Assembly: GCF_022828475.1 (NCBI RefSeq)
Contig: NZ_CP059557.1
Location: forward strand, 6,309,470 to 6,373,469
From: Saccharopolyspora gloriosae
Lineage (GTDB): Bacteria; Actinomycetota; Actinomycetes; Mycobacteriales; Pseudonocardiaceae
Length of the DNA: 64,000 nt
Reading direction: 5' to 3'
Below the pieces are notes generated by a model. That model was not told the origin of the DNA, searched no databases, and saw only the letters and a program-made list of their open reading frames with translations. A program made the position numbers and the translations under genes. This document shows positions 37,207-48,314 of this stretch, piece by piece; position 1 is the first letter of the stretch; the number at the start of each line of letters is the position of its first letter.

Positions 37207-37298
37207 GTCTGACTCCTGACCCTAAGTGCCCGCACCCTGCGCGCGAACACACTCTGGCGCGCCAAATTTCCGACCTGACACGCGCGGTCATCACCGGC

Positions 37299-37336
37299 AG
37301 CGGGCCGGACGCCGACATACCGGCGACCGGCCCGCT
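37299..37336 (-). terminator. Hairpin between the S10 and spc groups
   Basis: A perfect 10-bp stem, AGCGGGCCGG (37299-37308) with CCGGCCCGCT (37327-37336), just after the rpsQ stop. It marks the end of the S10 message, allowing partial read-through into rplN. Confidence 0.65.
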
Positions 37337-37345
37337 TTCGATGTC

Positions 37346-37630
37346 CTACTTGGCCTTCTCCACGACCTCGACGAGGCGCCAGCGCTTCGTCGCGGACAGC
37401 GGCCGGGTCTCCATCAGGAGCACGCGGTCGCCGACACCCGCCGTGTTGGCCTCGTCATGCACCTTGACCTTGGTGGTCTGGCGCATGACCTTGCTGTAGA
37501 GCGCGTGCTTCTTGCGGTCCTCGAGCGAGACCACGATCGTCTTGTCCATCTTGTCGGACACGACGTAGCCCTCGCGGGTCTTGCGGTAGTTCCGCACCGC
37601 GCTCTGTCCTTCTGCCTGCTGGCTGCTCAT
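37346..37630 (-). CDS. rpsQ: 30S ribosomal protein S17
   Basis: A 94-residue OB-fold protein: [13 protein letters not shown] and [13 protein letters not shown]. Overlaps rpmC by four bases (ATGA). Last gene of the S10 group. Confidence 0.97.
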   Translation of the reverse strand: MSSQQAEGQSAVRNYRKTREGYVVSDKMDKTIVVSLEDRKKHALYSKVMRQTTKVKVHDEANTAGVGDRVLLMETRPLSATKRWRLVEVVEKAK

Positions 37631-37869
37631 GCCGCGCCCTCCTCGGTCGCGTCAGGGGACACCGTCAGGCCGAGCTCGCGCTCGCGCATGATGGTGTAGA
37701 TCCGGGCGATGTCCCTGCGGACCACGCGCAACCGGCGGTTGTTCTCCAACTGCCCGGTCGCCATCTGGAAGCGAAGGTTGAACAACTCTTCCTTCGACTC
37801 CCGGACCTTTGCCAGCAGTTCCTCGTCGCCCAGCTCTCGGAGCTCACCAGCGGTGACACCAGCCGCCAT
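37627..37869 (-). CDS. rpmC: 50S ribosomal protein L29
   Basis: An 80-residue helical hairpin: [20 protein letters not shown]. Its start shares one base with the rplP stop. Confidence 0.96.
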   Translation of the reverse strand: MAAGVTAGELRELGDEELLAKVRESKEELFNLRFQMATGQLENNRRLRVVRRDIARIYTIMRERELGLTVSPDATEEGAA

Positions 37870-38288
37870 CAGAAGTCACCACCCTCGCGGGACACGATCT
37901 TGCACTTCATCGGCAGCTTGTGCGACGCACGCGTCAGCGCCTCGACGGCCGTCTTCCGGTTCGGGAAGTTCAGCTCGAACATGACGCGGCCAGGCTTGAC
38001 GTTCGCGACCCAGGACTCGGGCGAGCCCTTACCGGAACCCTGACGAGTCTCAGCCGGCTTCTTCGTCAGCGGGCGGTCCGGGAAGATGTTGATCCAGACC
38101 TTGCCGCCACGCTTGACGTGCCGGGTGATCGCGATACGGGCCGACTCGATCTGACGGTTGGTCACGTAGCCGTGCTCGACCGCCTGGATGCCGTACTCGC
38201 CGAAGTTGATGCGGGTGCCGCCCTTGGCGAAGCCACTGCGCTTCGGTGCGTGGCTCTTGCGCCACTTCACCCTGCGTGGGACCAGCAC
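37869..38288 (-). CDS. rplP: 50S ribosomal protein L16
   Basis: A 139-residue protein near the peptidyl-transferase centre: [10 protein letters not shown] at the start, [10 protein letters not shown], and [14 protein letters not shown]. Three bases from rpsC. Confidence 0.97.
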   Translation of the reverse strand: MLVPRRVKWRKSHAPKRSGFAKGGTRINFGEYGIQAVEHGYVTNRQIESARIAITRHVKRGGKVWINIFPDRPLTKKPAETRQGSGKGSPESWVANVKPGRVMFELNFPNRKTAVEALTRASHKLPMKCKIVSREGGDF

Positions 38289-38291
38289 TGC

Positions 38292-39203
38292 TCAGCCCTC
38301 CGTCTTCTGATCGGCCTGCGGCTCGGCCACGGCCGGAGCGTTGGAGGCGGCCACGTCACCCGCGGTCTGCGCCTGCTCCGGGCTCTCGGCCGAACCACCC
38401 TTGGCTGCGGCGCGACCGGCCTCGGTGCCACCGGCACCGGTGGTGCCCGAAGCTCCGGAACGACGACGGCCACCGCGCTCGGCACGGCCACCGCGGTCAC
38501 CGCGCTCGCCACGTCCGCCGCCGCCCTCGCCGCGAGGCGCGCGCACCTCGGACTCCTGCTGCTTCTGCTTCAGGCCGCCGACCAGCTCGCCCTTGTAGAT
38601 CCACACCTTGACGCCGATGCGACCGAACGTGGTGCGGGCCTCGAAGAAGCCGTAGTCGATGTCCGCGCGCAGCGTGTGCAGCGGGACGCGACCCTCGCGG
38701 TAGAACTCCGAACGGGACATCTCGGCCCCGCCCAGACGGCCACCGCACTGGACCCGGATGCCCTTGACCTGCGGCGAGCGCATGGCCGACTGAATGGCCT
38801 TGCGCATCGCGCGCCGGAAGGACACGCGGTTCGACAGCTGCTCGGCCACGCCCTGCGCGACGAGCTGTGCGTCGGCCTCGGAGTTCTTGACTTCGAGGAT
38901 GTTGAGCTGGACCTGCTTGCCGGTCAGCTTCTCCAGCGAACCGCGAATGCGGTCCGCCTCGGCACCACGACGGCCGATGACGATGCCCGGCCGGGCGGTG
39001 TGAATGTCCACCCGGACCCGCTCGCGGGTGCGCTCGATCTCCACTTTGGAGATCCCTGCGCGCTCCATACCGCGAGAGAGCCGACGGCGGATCTTGACGT
39101 CCTCCGCAACGTATTCCGCGTACTGCTTGTCGGCGTACCACCGGGACTTCCAGTCCGTGGTGATGCCGAGTCGGAAGCCGTGCGGGTTGATCTTCTGACC
39201 CAC
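38292..39203 (-). CDS. rpsC: 30S ribosomal protein S3 with long tail
   Basis: A 303-residue protein. Residues 1-215 are normal S3 with the KH domain ([12 protein letters not shown]) and [10 protein letters not shown]. The last ~85 residues are an added tail, first Arg/Gly-rich ([16 protein letters not shown]) then Ala/Glu-rich. Long S3 tails are known in actinobacteria; their function is not. Confidence 0.97.
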   Translation of the reverse strand: MGQKINPHGFRLGITTDWKSRWYADKQYAEYVAEDVKIRRRLSRGMERAGISKVEIERTRERVRVDIHTARPGIVIGRRGAEADRIRGSLEKLTGKQVQLNILEVKNSEADAQLVAQGVAEQLSNRVSFRRAMRKAIQSAMRSPQVKGIRVQCGGRLGGAEMSRSEFYREGRVPLHTLRADIDYGFFEARTTFGRIGVKVWIYKGELVGGLKQKQQESEVRAPRGEGGGGRGERGDRGGRAERGGRRRSGASGTTGAGGTEAGRAAAKGGSAESPEQAQTAGDVAASNAPAVAEPQADQKTEG

Positions 39204-39616
39204 TACCGGGCACTCCCCTTCTGGCTCTTCGTCTTACCGGCCGCCTTCGGCCGCGACTCCACCTCGATGGTGATGTGCGCGGTCCGCTTGCGAATCCGGT
39301 ACGCACGGCCCTGGGCACGGGGCTGGAACCGCTTCAGCGTCGGTCCCTCGTCCACGTACGCCCGGTGCACCCACAGGGTGTCGGGGTCGAGCGACTGGTT
39401 GTTCTCCGCGTTGGCGACGGCACTGGCGAGCACCTTCGACACCGGACCGCTGGCGGCCTGCGGCGCGAACTGGAGCACTGCCAGGGCTTCGCTGGCGTTA
39501 CGGCCCTTGATGAGCTCGACCACGCGACGGGCCTTCATCGGCGTCACGCGGACGAAGCGGGCCCGCGCCACCGCGCGGGTGTTATCCGCCGCGGTGTCGT
39601 CGGAACGGGCTGTCAT
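39203..39616 (-). CDS. rplV: 50S ribosomal protein L22
   Basis: A 137-residue protein whose hairpin lines the exit tunnel: [17 protein letters not shown] and [16 protein letters not shown]. The stop shares one base with the rpsC start. Confidence 0.97.
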   Translation of the reverse strand: MTARSDDTAADNTRAVARARFVRVTPMKARRVVELIKGRNASEALAVLQFAPQAASGPVSKVLASAVANAENNQSLDPDTLWVHRAYVDEGPTLKRFQPRAQGRAYRIRKRTAHITIEVESRPKAAGKTKSQKGSAR

Positions 39617-39648
39617 CCTGCTACCCCTTGCTCTTGGTTCGCCCCCGC

Positions 39649-39930
39649 TCAGCGGCGGCGCGACTTCCGGTCATCCTTGACGTGGCCCTTGAAGGTCCTC
39701 GTCGGCGCGAACTCGCCCAGCTTGTGTCCGACCATCGACTCGGTGATGAACACCGGGATGTGCTTGCGACCGTCGTGCACCGCGAAGGTGTGGCCGAGCA
39801 TGTCCGGGATGATCGTGGACCGGCGGGACCAGGTCTTGATCACGGTCTTCTTGCCCGACTCGTTGAGCGCGTCCACCTTCTTGAGCAGGTGGTCGTCCAC
39901 GAACGGGCCCTTCTTAAGGCTGCGTGGCAT
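39649..39930 (-). CDS. rpsS: 30S ribosomal protein S19
   Basis: A 93-residue head protein: [14 protein letters not shown] and [13 protein letters not shown]. Spaced 18 bases from rplB. Confidence 0.97.
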   Translation of the reverse strand: MPRSLKKGPFVDDHLLKKVDALNESGKKTVIKTWSRRSTIIPDMLGHTFAVHDGRKHIPVFITESMVGHKLGEFAPTRTFKGHVKDDRKSRRR

Positions 39931-39948
39931 GTGCTACTACCTCCCTGC

Positions 39949-40782
39949 TCAGCGCTTCTTGCCGGTGCGACGGCGCCGGACGATGAGCTTGTCACTGGGC
40001 TTGTTGCGGCGGGTACGCCCCTCGGGACGGCCCTTCGGGTTGACCGGGTGGCGACCACCGGAGGTCTTACCCTCACCACCACCGTGCGGGTGGTCGACCG
40101 GGTTCATGACGACACCACGGACGGTCGGGCGCTTGCCCTTCCACCGCATGCGGCCTGCCTTGCCCCAGCTGATGTTGGAGTGCTCGGAGTTGCCGACCTC
40201 TCCGACCGTGGCGCGGTTGCGCACGTCCACGTTGCGGATCTCGCCCGAAGGCATCCGCAGCTGGGCGTACGGCCCGTCCTTGGCCACCAGCTGGACCCGG
40301 GCACCGGCGGACCGCGCGATCTTGGCTCCGCCACCGGGGCGCAGCTCGATCGCGTGGATCACGGTGCCGGTCGGGATGTTGCGCAGCGGGAGGTTGTTGC
40401 CGGGCTTGATGTCAGCCCGCGGCCCGCTCTCGACCCGGTCGCCCTGCTTCACGCCGTTCGGCGCCACGATGTAGCGCTTCTCGCCGTCCAAGTAGTGCAG
40501 CAGCGCGATGTGCGCACTGCGGTTCGGGTCGTACTCGATGTGCGCGACCTTGGCCGGCACACCGTCCTTGTCATTGCGGCGAAAGTCGATGACGCGGTAA
40601 GCCCGCTTGTGGCCACCGCCCTTGTGCCGCGTCGTGATCTTGCCGTGCGCGTTGCGGCCGCCGCGACCGTGCAGCGGGCGCACCAGCGACTTTTCCGGCT
40701 CCGACCGGGTGATCTCGGCGAAGTCGGACACGCTGGAGCCGCGACGGCCCGGCGTCGTCGGCTTGTGCTTGCGAATGCCCAT
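39949..40782 (-). CDS. rplB: 50S ribosomal protein L2
   Basis: A 277-residue, highly conserved protein needed for subunit joining and peptidyl transfer: [15 protein letters not shown] and [13 protein letters not shown], the latter holding the key His. Confidence 0.98.
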   Translation of the reverse strand: MGIRKHKPTTPGRRGSSVSDFAEITRSEPEKSLVRPLHGRGGRNAHGKITTRHKGGGHKRAYRVIDFRRNDKDGVPAKVAHIEYDPNRSAHIALLHYLDGEKRYIVAPNGVKQGDRVESGPRADIKPGNNLPLRNIPTGTVIHAIELRPGGGAKIARSAGARVQLVAKDGPYAQLRMPSGEIRNVDVRNRATVGEVGNSEHSNISWGKAGRMRWKGKRPTVRGVVMNPVDHPHGGGEGKTSGGRHPVNPKGRPEGRTRRNKPSDKLIVRRRRTGKKR

Positions 40783-40814
40783 CTCTCTGGAAACCTCGTC
40801 CTAATCAGCGCCGG

Positions 40815-41114
40815 TCAGGCGGCCGGTCCGCCGAAGATCTCGATCGGCTTGCTCTCCGGGGACAGCGTCACGATCGCCCGCTTGGTGTCCTTGCGCTTGC
40901 CGTACCCGGTGCGGGTGCGCTTGCGCTTGCCGTTGCGGTTGATCGTGTTCACGTTGGAGACCTTGACGTCGAAGATCTTCTCAACGGCGATCTTGATCTC
41001 GGTCTTGTTCGTGCCGGGGCGGACCAGGAACGTGTACTGGCCCTCCTCCAAGAGCGCGTAGCTCTTCTCGGAGATGACCGGCGCCAAGATGATGTCTCGC
41101 GGGTCGGGGATCAC
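40815..41114 (-). CDS. rplW: 50S ribosomal protein L23
   Basis: A 99-residue protein at the exit tunnel that docks SRP and trigger factor. It starts at GTG 41114 overlapping the rplD stop by four bases. V-I-S-E-K-S-Y and [13 protein letters not shown] are typical. Confidence 0.96.
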   Translation of the reverse strand: MIPDPRDIILAPVISEKSYALLEEGQYTFLVRPGTNKTEIKIAVEKIFDVKVSNVNTINRNGKRKRTRTGYGKRKDTKRAIVTLSPESKPIEIFGGPAA

Positions 41115-41800
41115 TGCTGTGCCTCCTCAGCGCTCGCTGCCACGGCTGCTGCCTTGGCGGAGCGGCCCTGCACGGGCCCGGCCACGAACCGCTCGAAAGC
41201 GGCCTTGCTGAACACCACGTCGTCGTTGACCAGCACGTCGTAGGTGTTGAGCTGACCCGGGTCGATCAGGTGCACGTGCTCGAGGTTGCGCAGGCTCAGC
41301 CAGGAGTTGGCCTCCTCCGAGCGGTTCAGCACCACCAGCACCCGCTTCGCCTCGGTCCAGATGCGGACCGCGGACTTGGCGGCCTTGGTCGACGGCGACT
41401 CGCCGCCCACCACGTGCGTCACGACGTGCAGCTGGCCGGCGCGAGCGCGGTCGGACAGCGCACCGCGCAACGCGGCGGCCTTCATCTTCTTCGGGGTGCG
41501 CTGGGTGTAGTCCCGCGGCTGCGGGCCGTGCACCGTGCCACCACCGGTGAACTGGGGAGCCCGGATCGAACCCTGACGGGCGTTACCGGTGCCCTTCTGC
41601 CGGTACGGCTTCTTGCCGCCACCGGAGACCTGACCGCGAGTCTTCGTGGCGTGCGTGCCCTGGCGAGCGGCGGCCAGCTGGGCCGTCACCACCTGGTGCA
41701 TCAGGGCCACGTTGGCCTGCACGTCGAAGATCTCGGCGGGCAGTTCGACACTGCCGTCGGTGGAGCCGTCCGGGGTACGGACGTCCAGCGTCGCGCTCAT
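41111..41800 (-). CDS. rplD: 50S ribosomal protein L4
   Basis: A 229-residue protein with the tunnel loop [26 protein letters not shown] 41800 shares one base with the rplC stop; GTG 41803 is possible. In E. coli L4 represses the S10 operon; no matching leader is evident here. Confidence 0.96.
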   Translation of the reverse strand: MSATLDVRTPDGSTDGSVELPAEIFDVQANVALMHQVVTAQLAAARQGTHATKTRGQVSGGGKKPYRQKGTGNARQGSIRAPQFTGGGTVHGPQPRDYTQRTPKKMKAAALRGALSDRARAGQLHVVTHVVGGESPSTKAAKSAVRIWTEAKRVLVVLNRSEEANSWLSLRNLEHVHLIDPGQLNTYDVLVNDDVVFSKAAFERFVAGPVQGRSAKAAAVAASAEEAQQ

Positions 41801-42450
41801 CACGCACCACCCTTCGCGGGGCTCTTAACCAGAACCAGGCCGCCCTTGGGGCCAGGAACGGCACCCTTGATCAGCAACAGGCCGGAGTCGCCCTCCACCC
41901 GGTGAACCTGGAGGTTCTGGGTGGTGACGCGGTTCGAGCCCATCCGGCCGGCCATCTTCATGCCCTTGAAGACGCGACCCGGGGTGGCGCAGCCACCGAT
42001 CGAGCCCGGCTTGCGGTGCACGGCCTGAGCACCGTGGCTCATCGGCTGGCGGTGGAAGCCGTGCCGCTTGATCGTGCCGGCGAAGCCCTTGCCCTTGCTG
42101 GTGCCGACCACGTCGACCACGGTGCCGGCTGCGAACAGCTCGGCGGTGATCTCCTGGCCGACTTCGTACTCACCGGCGTCATTCGTGCGCAGCTCGACGA
42201 GGTGGCGGCGCGGGGTGACTCCGGCCTTGGTGAAGTGGCCGGTACGCGGCCGGTTCACCTTGCGGGGGTCGATGGCGCCGAACGCCAGCTGCACGGCCGA
42301 ATAGCCGTCTTTGTCGGGGGTACGGATCTGGGTGACCACGTTCGGCCCGGCCTGCACGACGGTCACCGGGACGACCCGGTTGTTCTCGTCGAAGACCTGG
42401 GTCATGCCGAGCTTGGTGCCCAGAATCCCCTTGATCTGCCTGTCAGACAT
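41800..42450 (-). CDS. rplC: 50S ribosomal protein L3
   Basis: A 216-residue early-assembly protein: [13 protein letters not shown] and [11 protein letters not shown] with the conserved Gln that is methylated in some species. 63 bases after rpsJ. Confidence 0.97.
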   Translation of the reverse strand: MSDRQIKGILGTKLGMTQVFDENNRVVPVTVVQAGPNVVTQIRTPDKDGYSAVQLAFGAIDPRKVNRPRTGHFTKAGVTPRRHLVELRTNDAGEYEVGQEITAELFAAGTVVDVVGTSKGKGFAGTIKRHGFHRQPMSHGAQAVHRKPGSIGGCATPGRVFKGMKMAGRMGSNRVTTQNLQVHRVEGDSGLLLIKGAVPGPKGGLVLVKSPAKGGA

Positions 42451-42513
42451 CAGTCTTGTTCTCTCCGCACTACGGCCGGCCCGCGAACGAGCCGTCTCAC
42501 GATGGGCCGACCC

Positions 42514-42819
42514 TTACTGGATGTTCACGTCGACGCTGGCCGGAAGGTCGATGCGCATCAACGCGTCCACCGTCTTCGGCGTCGGTTCGAGGATGTCGAT
42601 GAGCCGCTTGTGCGTCCGCATCTCGAAGTGCTCCCGCGAGTCCTTGTACTTGTGCGGAGAGCGGATGACGCAGTAGACGTTCTTCTCCGTCGGCAGCGGC
42701 ACCGGCCCGACGACCCGAGCGCCGGTGCGCGTCACGGTCTCAACGATCTTGCGCGCGGACGCGTCGATCGCCTCGTGGTCGTAGGCCTTGAGCCGGATGC
42801 GGATCTTCTGTCCCGCCAT
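42514..42819 (-). CDS. rpsJ: 30S ribosomal protein S10
   Basis: A 101-residue head protein, also the NusE subunit of antitermination complexes. ATG 42819 gives [15 protein letters not shown]; the long in-frame upstream extension is not translated in homologues. First gene of the S10 group. Confidence 0.97.
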   Translation of the reverse strand: MAGQKIRIRLKAYDHEAIDASARKIVETVTRTGARVVGPVPLPTEKNVYCVIRSPHKYKDSREHFEMRTHKRLIDILEPTPKTVDALMRIDLPASVDVNIQ

Positions 42820-43356
42820 AGTGGCTTGCCGTTCCTCTAGTCTCGTGCCGCCAGTGGTCGGCGCTGTGGCGGTCTTCAGCTCGATGCTGACGACGGCGCC
42901 TGCGCCCATGGGCTTCGGGTGCCCGACGCGGCCTGGGCCGACGAGCTCTCGAACCGGGATTTCTCCCCGCCCGTCGAACTCAGCCCTCGGTCCGCCCCTG
43001 TTCAGGTTGCTGGTGCCCGGTACACGCGGTCGGGCGTGTCGCCCGCTGCGAACAGACCAGTCCCATCGAACTACGCCGCTGGGATGGATCACGGAGCTCC
43101 CCGCAGGGCACTCTCGAAGACCCGTACACCTCTTGCTTTGCACCCTGCCGGACGGCGACGCGGGAAAGAACTCCCGTCGCAGCGCCCAGGCCCGGTTGAA
43201 ACCGGTCCTGCTCCGAAACTCCAGGGCGCGGGGTTTCTCGTGGCGGAGCGGCCGGGACTTTCCTTGACAGGCGATGAACGCCTGGGAAACCGGCCGCTCC
43301 GAACGAGCAACCCATACAGGATGGCACACGCCGTATGCCAGCCCGAATCGGGGGGT

Positions 43357-43394
43357 GGTTTCCGGGTGCGCATCGCGATGCGGACCCGGAAACC
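43357..43394. repeat. Compound hairpin downstream of the tuf terminator
   Basis: Stem GGTTTCCGGGT with ACCCGGAAACC encloses an inner palindrome CGCATCGCGATGCG. It stands two bases from the tuf terminator stem. Confidence 0.6.
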
Positions 43395-43395
43395 A

Positions 43396-43434
43396 GCGAG
43401 GGCCTGCCCCTTCAAAGAAAGAGCAGGCCCTCGC
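43396..43434 (-). terminator. tuf terminator
   Basis: Perfect 12-bp stem GCGAGGGCCTGC (43396-43407) with 43423-43434, 15-base loop, 6 bases beyond the tuf stop at 43441. Confidence 0.8.
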
Positions 43435-43440
43435 GGTGAA

Positions 43441-44634
43441 TCACTTGATGATCTTAGTGACGCGACCCGCGCCGACCGTACGACCACCCTCGCGAATCGC
43501 GAAGCGGAGACCGTCGTCCATCGCGATCGGCTGGATCAGCTGCACCGACATCTCAACGTTGTCGCCCGGCATGACCATCTCGGTGCCCTCGGGGAGGGTC
43601 ACGACGCCGGTCACGTCGGTGGTGCGGAAGTAGAACTGCGGCCGGTAGTTGTTGAAGAACGGGGTGTGACGGCCACCGTCCTCCTTCGACCGGATGTAGA
43701 CCTGGCACTCGAACTCGGTGTGCGGGGTCGTGGTCTTCGGCTTGACGACCACCATGCCGCGCTCGACGTCCTCGCGCTTGATGCCACGCACGAGCAGACC
43801 GACGTTGTCACCGGCCTGGCCCTCGTCCAGCAGCTTGCGGAACATCTCGACGCCGGTGACCGTGGTCTTCAGCGCGGTGTCCTTGATGCCGACGAGCTCG
43901 ACCTCTTCGTTCACCTTGATGATGCCGCGCTCGATCCGGCCGGTCACCACGGTGCCGCGGCCGGTGATCGAGAAGACGTCCTCGACCGGCATCAGGAAGG
44001 GCTTGTCGGTGTCGCGCTCCGGGTCCGGAACGTTCTCGTCGACCGCGTCGAGCAGCTGCATGATCTTGTCGGACCACTCGGGGTCGCCCTCGAGGGCCTT
44101 CAGCGCGGAGACCCGGATGACCGGGGCGCCGTCGCCGTCGTACTCCTCGCCGGACAGCAGCTCGCGGACCTCCATCTCCACGAGCTCCATGATCTCCTCG
44201 TCGTCGACCATGTCGGCCTTGTTCAGCGCGACGAGGATGTAGGGCACACCGACCTGGCGGGCCAGCAGCACGTGCTCACGCGTCTGCGGCATCGGACCGT
44301 CGGTGGCGGCCACCACCAGGATCGCCCCGTCCATCTGGGCGGCACCGGTGATCATGTTCTTCACGTAGTCGGCGTGACCGGGGGCGTCGACGTGCGCGTA
44401 GTGACGCTTCTCGGTCTGGTACTCGACGTGCGCGATCTGAATCGTGATACCGCGCTGCTTCTCCTCCGGCGCCTTGTCGATCTCGTCGAACGGCGTGAAG
44501 GGGTTCAGCTCCGGGTGCTTCTCGTGCAGCACCTTGGTGATGGCCGCGGTGAGCGTGGTCTTGCCGTGGTCAACGTGACCGATGGTCCCGATGTTGACGT
44601 GCGGCTTGTCCCTCTCGAACTTCGCCTTAGCCAC
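43441..44634 (-). CDS. tuf: Elongation factor Tu
   Basis: A 397-residue GTPase delivering aminoacyl-tRNA. G1 is [10 protein letters not shown]3 D-A-P-G-H-A-D-Y, G4 N-K-A-D-M. Domains II and III complete. GTG start, preceded by AGGAGG. Only one tuf is in the window. The 161-base gap to fusA may carry an extra promoter, as is common for tuf. Confidence 0.98.
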   Translation of the reverse strand: MAKAKFERDKPHVNIGTIGHVDHGKTTLTAAITKVLHEKHPELNPFTPFDEIDKAPEEKQRGITIQIAHVEYQTEKRHYAHVDAPGHADYVKNMITGAAQMDGAILVVAATDGPMPQTREHVLLARQVGVPYILVALNKADMVDDEEIMELVEMEVRELLSGEEYDGDGAPVIRVSALKALEGDPEWSDKIMQLLDAVDENVPDPERDTDKPFLMPVEDVFSITGRGTVVTGRIERGIIKVNEEVELVGIKDTALKTTVTGVEMFRKLLDEGQAGDNVGLLVRGIKREDVERGMVVVKPKTTTPHTEFECQVYIRSKEDGGRHTPFFNNYRPQFYFRTTDVTGVVTLPEGTEMVMPGDNVEMSVQLIQPIAMDDGLRFAIREGGRTVGAGRVTKIIK

Positions 44635-44795
44635 TGGATTGTCCTCCTGGACTTAGTTCTCTTTCCGCCGTACGACTAGCCAGTCCCCGCGTTACGCGAA
44701 GATTTAGTGCCAGGCGGAGTCCTGTCGGGTTTGGAAGCGGGACGGCCGCGGCCTCGATCATGAGGCCGAGCCGGCCGCCGCCGAACTACAGGGAA

Positions 44796-46898
44796 TTACT
44801 CGCCCGTAGCCTTCGCGATGATCTCCTTCGCCACGTTCGCGGGAACCTCGGCGTAGGAGTCGAACACCATCGAGTAGTTCGCACGGCCCTGCGTCTTGGA
44901 ACGCAGGTCGCCGACATACCCGAACATCTCGGACAGCGGCACCTGCGCCTTGACGACGCGCGCACCACTGCGCTCCTCCATGGCCTGAATCTGGCCACGG
45001 CGGGAGTTGAGGTCGCCGATGACATCGCCCATGTAGTCCTCGGGCGTGATCACCTCGACCGCCATCACCGGTTCGAGGATCGCCGGGGAGGCCTTCTGCG
45101 CGGCCTCCTTCAGGGCGATGGAACCGGCGACCTTGAACGCCATCTCCGAAGAGTCGACCTCGTGGTACTGGCCGTCCAGCAAGATCATTTTGACGCCCAC
45201 CAGCGGGTAGCCGGCCAGCACGCCGTACTGCATGGCGTCCTGCGCGCCCTGGTCCACCGACGGGATGTACTCGCGCGGGATGCGACCACCGGTGACCTTG
45301 TTCTGGAACTCGTACGTCGCACTGTCCGCAGTCTGCTCGATCGGCTCGATCCCGATGATGACGCGGGCGAACTGCCCCGAACCACCGGTCTGCTTCTTGT
45401 GCGTGTACTCGTACTTCTCGACCGACTTGCGAATCGTCTCGCGGTAGGCCACCTGGGGCTTACCGATGTTCGCCTCGACCCTGAAGTCCGACTTCATCCG
45501 GTTGACCAGGACTTCCAGGTGCAACTCGCCCATACCGGAGAGGACCGTCTGACCGGTCTCCTCGTCGTGGTGGACGCGGAAGGTCGGGTCCTCCTCGGCG
45601 AGCTTCTGGATCGCCGTGGAGAGCTTCTCCTGGTCGGCCTTCGTCTTCGGCTCGACCGCCACGTCGATGACCGGCTCCGGGAAGGTCATCGACTCCAGCA
45701 CGATCGGCTTCTGCGGATCACACAGGGTGTCACCGGTGGTGGTCTCCTTGAGACCGACCACGGCGTAGATGTGGCCCGCCTGAGCCTCGTCGACCGGGTT
45801 CTCCTTGTTGGAGTGCATCTGGAAGAACTTCCCGATGCGCTCCTTGCGCTCACGCGTGGAGTTCATGACCTGCGTGCCCTGCGTGACCTTGCCGGAGTAG
45901 ACCCGGATGTAGGTCAGCTTCCCGTAGAACGGGTGCACGGCGACCTTGGAAACCAGCGCGGCGAACGGCTCCTGAGTGCTCGGCTTGCGCTCGGCGGTGG
46001 TCTCGCCGTCCAGCAGCAGGCCCTGGACCGGCGGCACCTCCAGCGGCGACGGCAGGAAGTCGACGACCGCGTCGAGCATGGGCTGCACGCCCTTGTTCTT
46101 GAACGCGGTTCCGCACAGCACCGGGAACGCGGTGCGCTCCACGGTCAGCTTGCGGATGCCGTTCTTGATCTGCTCGGTGGTGAGTTCCTCGCCACCGAAG
46201 TAGGCCTCCATCAGGGCCTCGTCGGTCTCCGCGACGGCCTCGACCAGCTGTTCGCGGTACGAAGCGGCGCTCTCGACGAGGTCTTCCGGGATCGGCTCGA
46301 TCTCGTAGCTCTCGCCCTTCTTCACGTCACCGCGCCAAGTCAGCGCCTTCATGCTGACGAGGTCGACGACGCCTTCGAAGTCGGACTCGGTGCCGATGGG
46401 CAGCTGGAGCACCAGCGGAGTGGCGTTGAGCCGCTCGCGGATGGTCCGCACGGTGAAGTAGAAGTCCGCACCGAGCTTGTCCATCTTGTTGACGAAGCAG
46501 ATGCGCGGGACGTCGTACTTGTCCGCCTGCCGCCAGACCTGCTCGGACTGCGGCTCGACACCTTCTTTGCCGTCGAAGACCGCGACGGCGCCGTCCAGGA
46601 CGCGCAGCGAGCGCTCCACCTCGACCGTGAAGTCGACGTGTCCCGGAGTGTCGATGATGTTGATCTGGTTGTCTTCCCAGAAGGTCGTGGTAGCAGCCGA
46701 GGTAATGGTGATACCCCGCTTCTGCTCCTCTTCCATCCAGTCCATCGTCGAGGCGCCGTCGTGCGTCTCGCCGAGCTTGTGGTTGATCCCGGTGTAGTAC
46801 AGGATCCGCTCGGTCGTGGTGGTCTTGCCCGCGTCGATGTGGGCCATAATGCCGATGTTGCGAACCTTCGTGAGGTCCGTCAGCACGTCGCGTGCCAC
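44796..46898 (-). CDS. fusA: Elongation factor G
   Basis: A 700-residue translocase. G1 [13 protein letters not shown], switch region [12 protein letters not shown]3 D-T-P-G-H-V-D-F, G4 N-K-M-D-K. Domain IV tip region ([12 protein letters not shown]) is present. GTG start, 76 bases after rpsG. Confidence 0.98.
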   Translation of the reverse strand: MARDVLTDLTKVRNIGIMAHIDAGKTTTTERILYYTGINHKLGETHDGASTMDWMEEEQKRGITITSAATTTFWEDNQINIIDTPGHVDFTVEVERSLRVLDGAVAVFDGKEGVEPQSEQVWRQADKYDVPRICFVNKMDKLGADFYFTVRTIRERLNATPLVLQLPIGTESDFEGVVDLVSMKALTWRGDVKKGESYEIEPIPEDLVESAASYREQLVEAVAETDEALMEAYFGGEELTTEQIKNGIRKLTVERTAFPVLCGTAFKNKGVQPMLDAVVDFLPSPLEVPPVQGLLLDGETTAERKPSTQEPFAALVSKVAVHPFYGKLTYIRVYSGKVTQGTQVMNSTRERKERIGKFFQMHSNKENPVDEAQAGHIYAVVGLKETTTGDTLCDPQKPIVLESMTFPEPVIDVAVEPKTKADQEKLSTAIQKLAEEDPTFRVHHDEETGQTVLSGMGELHLEVLVNRMKSDFRVEANIGKPQVAYRETIRKSVEKYEYTHKKQTGGSGQFARVIIGIEPIEQTADSATYEFQNKVTGGRIPREYIPSVDQGAQDAMQYGVLAGYPLVGVKMILLDGQYHEVDSSEMAFKVAGSIALKEAAQKASPAILEPVMAVEVITPEDYMGDVIGDLNSRRGQIQAMEERSGARVVKAQVPLSEMFGYVGDLRSKTQGRANYSMVFDSYAEVPANVAKEIIAKATGE

Positions 46899-46974
46899 GA
46901 GTTTCTTCCCCGTTCCTACAGCAGATGCAAGCCGTCGAATCGGTGTGCCGAGGCGGGCAGGAGCCGACCCGACG

Positions 46975-47445
46975 TCACCAGCGGTAGTGCGCGAAGGCCT
47001 TGTTGGACTCCGCCATCTTGTGCGTGTCTTCGCGCTTCTTGACGCTCGCGCCGAGGCCGTTGCTGGCGTCGAGCAGTTCGTTCATCAGGCGCTCGACCAT
47101 GGTCTTCTCGCGGCGCTGCCGCGAGTAGGTGACCAGCCAGCGCAGCGCCAGCGTGGTGGAACGGCCGGCGCGGACCTCGATCGGCACCTGGTAAGTCGCG
47201 CCACCGACACGGCGGCTGCGGACCTCCAGGGTCGGCTTCACGTTGTCCAACGCCCGCTTGAGCGTGACCACCGGGTCGGTGCTGTTCTTCTCCCGCGCAC
47301 CTTCGAGCGCCGCGTACACGATCTTCTCGGCCAACGAGCGCTTGCCGTCGACGAGGACCTTGTTCACCAGCTGGGTGACCAGCGGCGAGGCGTACACGGG
47401 ATCGGCGTTGAGCGGCCGCTTCGGGGCCGGACCCTTGCGGGGCAT
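46975..47445 (-). CDS. rpsG: 30S ribosomal protein S7
   Basis: A 156-residue head-assembly protein: [19 protein letters not shown], and end F-A-H-Y-R-W. The start shares one base with the rpsL stop. Confidence 0.97.
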   Translation of the reverse strand: MPRKGPAPKRPLNADPVYASPLVTQLVNKVLVDGKRSLAEKIVYAALEGAREKNSTDPVVTLKRALDNVKPTLEVRSRRVGGATYQVPIEVRAGRSTTLALRWLVTYSRQRREKTMVERLMNELLDASNGLGASVKKREDTHKMAESNKAFAHYRW

Positions 47446-47819
47446 CAGCTCTTCTCCTTCTTCGCGCCGTACCGGCTGCGAGCCTGCTTGCGGTTCTTCA
47501 CACCCTGCGTGTCGGCGGACCCGCGGATGATCTTGTACCGCACGCCGGGGAGGTCCTTCACACGGCCGCCGCGAACCAGCACGATCGAGTGCTCCTGGAG
47601 GTTGTGCCCCTCACCCGGAATGTAGGCCGTGACCTCGATGCCGCTGGTGAGCTTGACACGAGCGACCTTGCGCAGTGCCGAGTTGGGCTTCTTCGGGGTG
47701 GTGGTGTACACGCGGGTGCACACGCCACGCCGCTGCGGGCTGCCCTTGAGCGCCGCAGTCTTGGTCTTGGCGACCTTGTCCTGGCGGCCCTTACGGACCA
47801 GCTGCTGGATGGTGGGCAT
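47445..47819 (-). CDS. rpsL: 30S ribosomal protein S12
   Basis: A 124-residue decoding-centre protein from ATG 47819. The two lysines changed in streptomycin resistance are present in [13 protein letters not shown] and R-V-K-D-L-P-G, so the sequence is wild type. The long in-frame upstream extension is leader, not protein. Confidence 0.97.
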   Translation of the reverse strand: MPTIQQLVRKGRQDKVAKTKTAALKGSPQRRGVCTRVYTTTPKKPNSALRKVARVKLTSGIEVTAYIPGEGHNLQEHSIVLVRGGRVKDLPGVRYKIIRGSADTQGVKNRKQARSRYGAKKEKS

Positions 47820-48149
47820 GGACCGGCTTTCTCTTGAGCGTTCGCGTCTTCGTGGTTGCTCTCGCCCGGCGGCGCTCGCAACGTCGGCGTCCGGGCACGT
47901 GCCCTGGCGCCGAGCACCTCGCAGGCACTGTTTACTTGGGCCTCCCCCGCACCACGAGGTCGGGCGTGTCGCCCACTCCTCAGCCTTGCGGCGCTGGTGG
48001 TGCCCGCGGGAGCGCACCGACAGGAACGAACCCGATGGGTTGTCAGGAGAGTTCCGCACGGCCCATGTCCGCGATCACGACCACCGAGATGGTCACTGCT
48101 CACGCACGGGCATACGGACCGACCCGATAGCTTTCGGGTCCGATAAACA
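47820..48149 (-). other. Long untranslated leader of the str operon
   Basis: About 330 bases between the likely start of transcription and rpsL. It begins with a hairpin (GACCCGA/TCGGGTC at 48121-48127 and 48134-48140). No gene is seen. Confidence 0.5.
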
Positions 48150-48179
48150 AAGATACCCGCCCCGTTCTGAGGGGGTCAA
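48150..48179 (-). promoter_or_regulatory. Likely str operon promoter
   Basis: On the minus strand TTGACC (48174-48179) and TATCTT (48150-48155) are 18 bases apart, a good match to the housekeeping-sigma consensus, facing rpsL. Confidence 0.65.
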
Positions 48180-48314
48180 AACGGGGTCCCCAAGACCTGC
48201 TCGATCTTCCCCGAAGCGCCGTGGACCGAGCTAGTGGTGTGGTGTTCCCGGCGACTTTACCCGGGCGGGCAAGAGCCGTCAGCCCACTCGACGGGCAGGC
48301 CGGGAACCTCACTC

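Larger units (their letters stand above)
42820..43440. other. Leader and promoter region of the S10 operon
   Basis: About 620 bases with no gene. It holds the tuf terminator at its right end and should carry the S10 promoter on the minus strand. The length suggests a long leader. I could not fix a -35/-10 pair with confidence. Confidence 0.45.

Noticed and set aside
43264..43269. TTGACA as a plus-strand -35 box in the S10 leader
   Set aside because: No -10 at a proper distance, and no plus-strand gene follows.
43089..43487. 132-residue minus-strand frame in the S10 leader
   Set aside because: Runs through the tuf terminator and hairpins; no coding signal.
44760..47042. 760-residue plus-strand frame opposite fusA
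   Set aside because: Antisense shadow of a fully recognisable EF-G gene.
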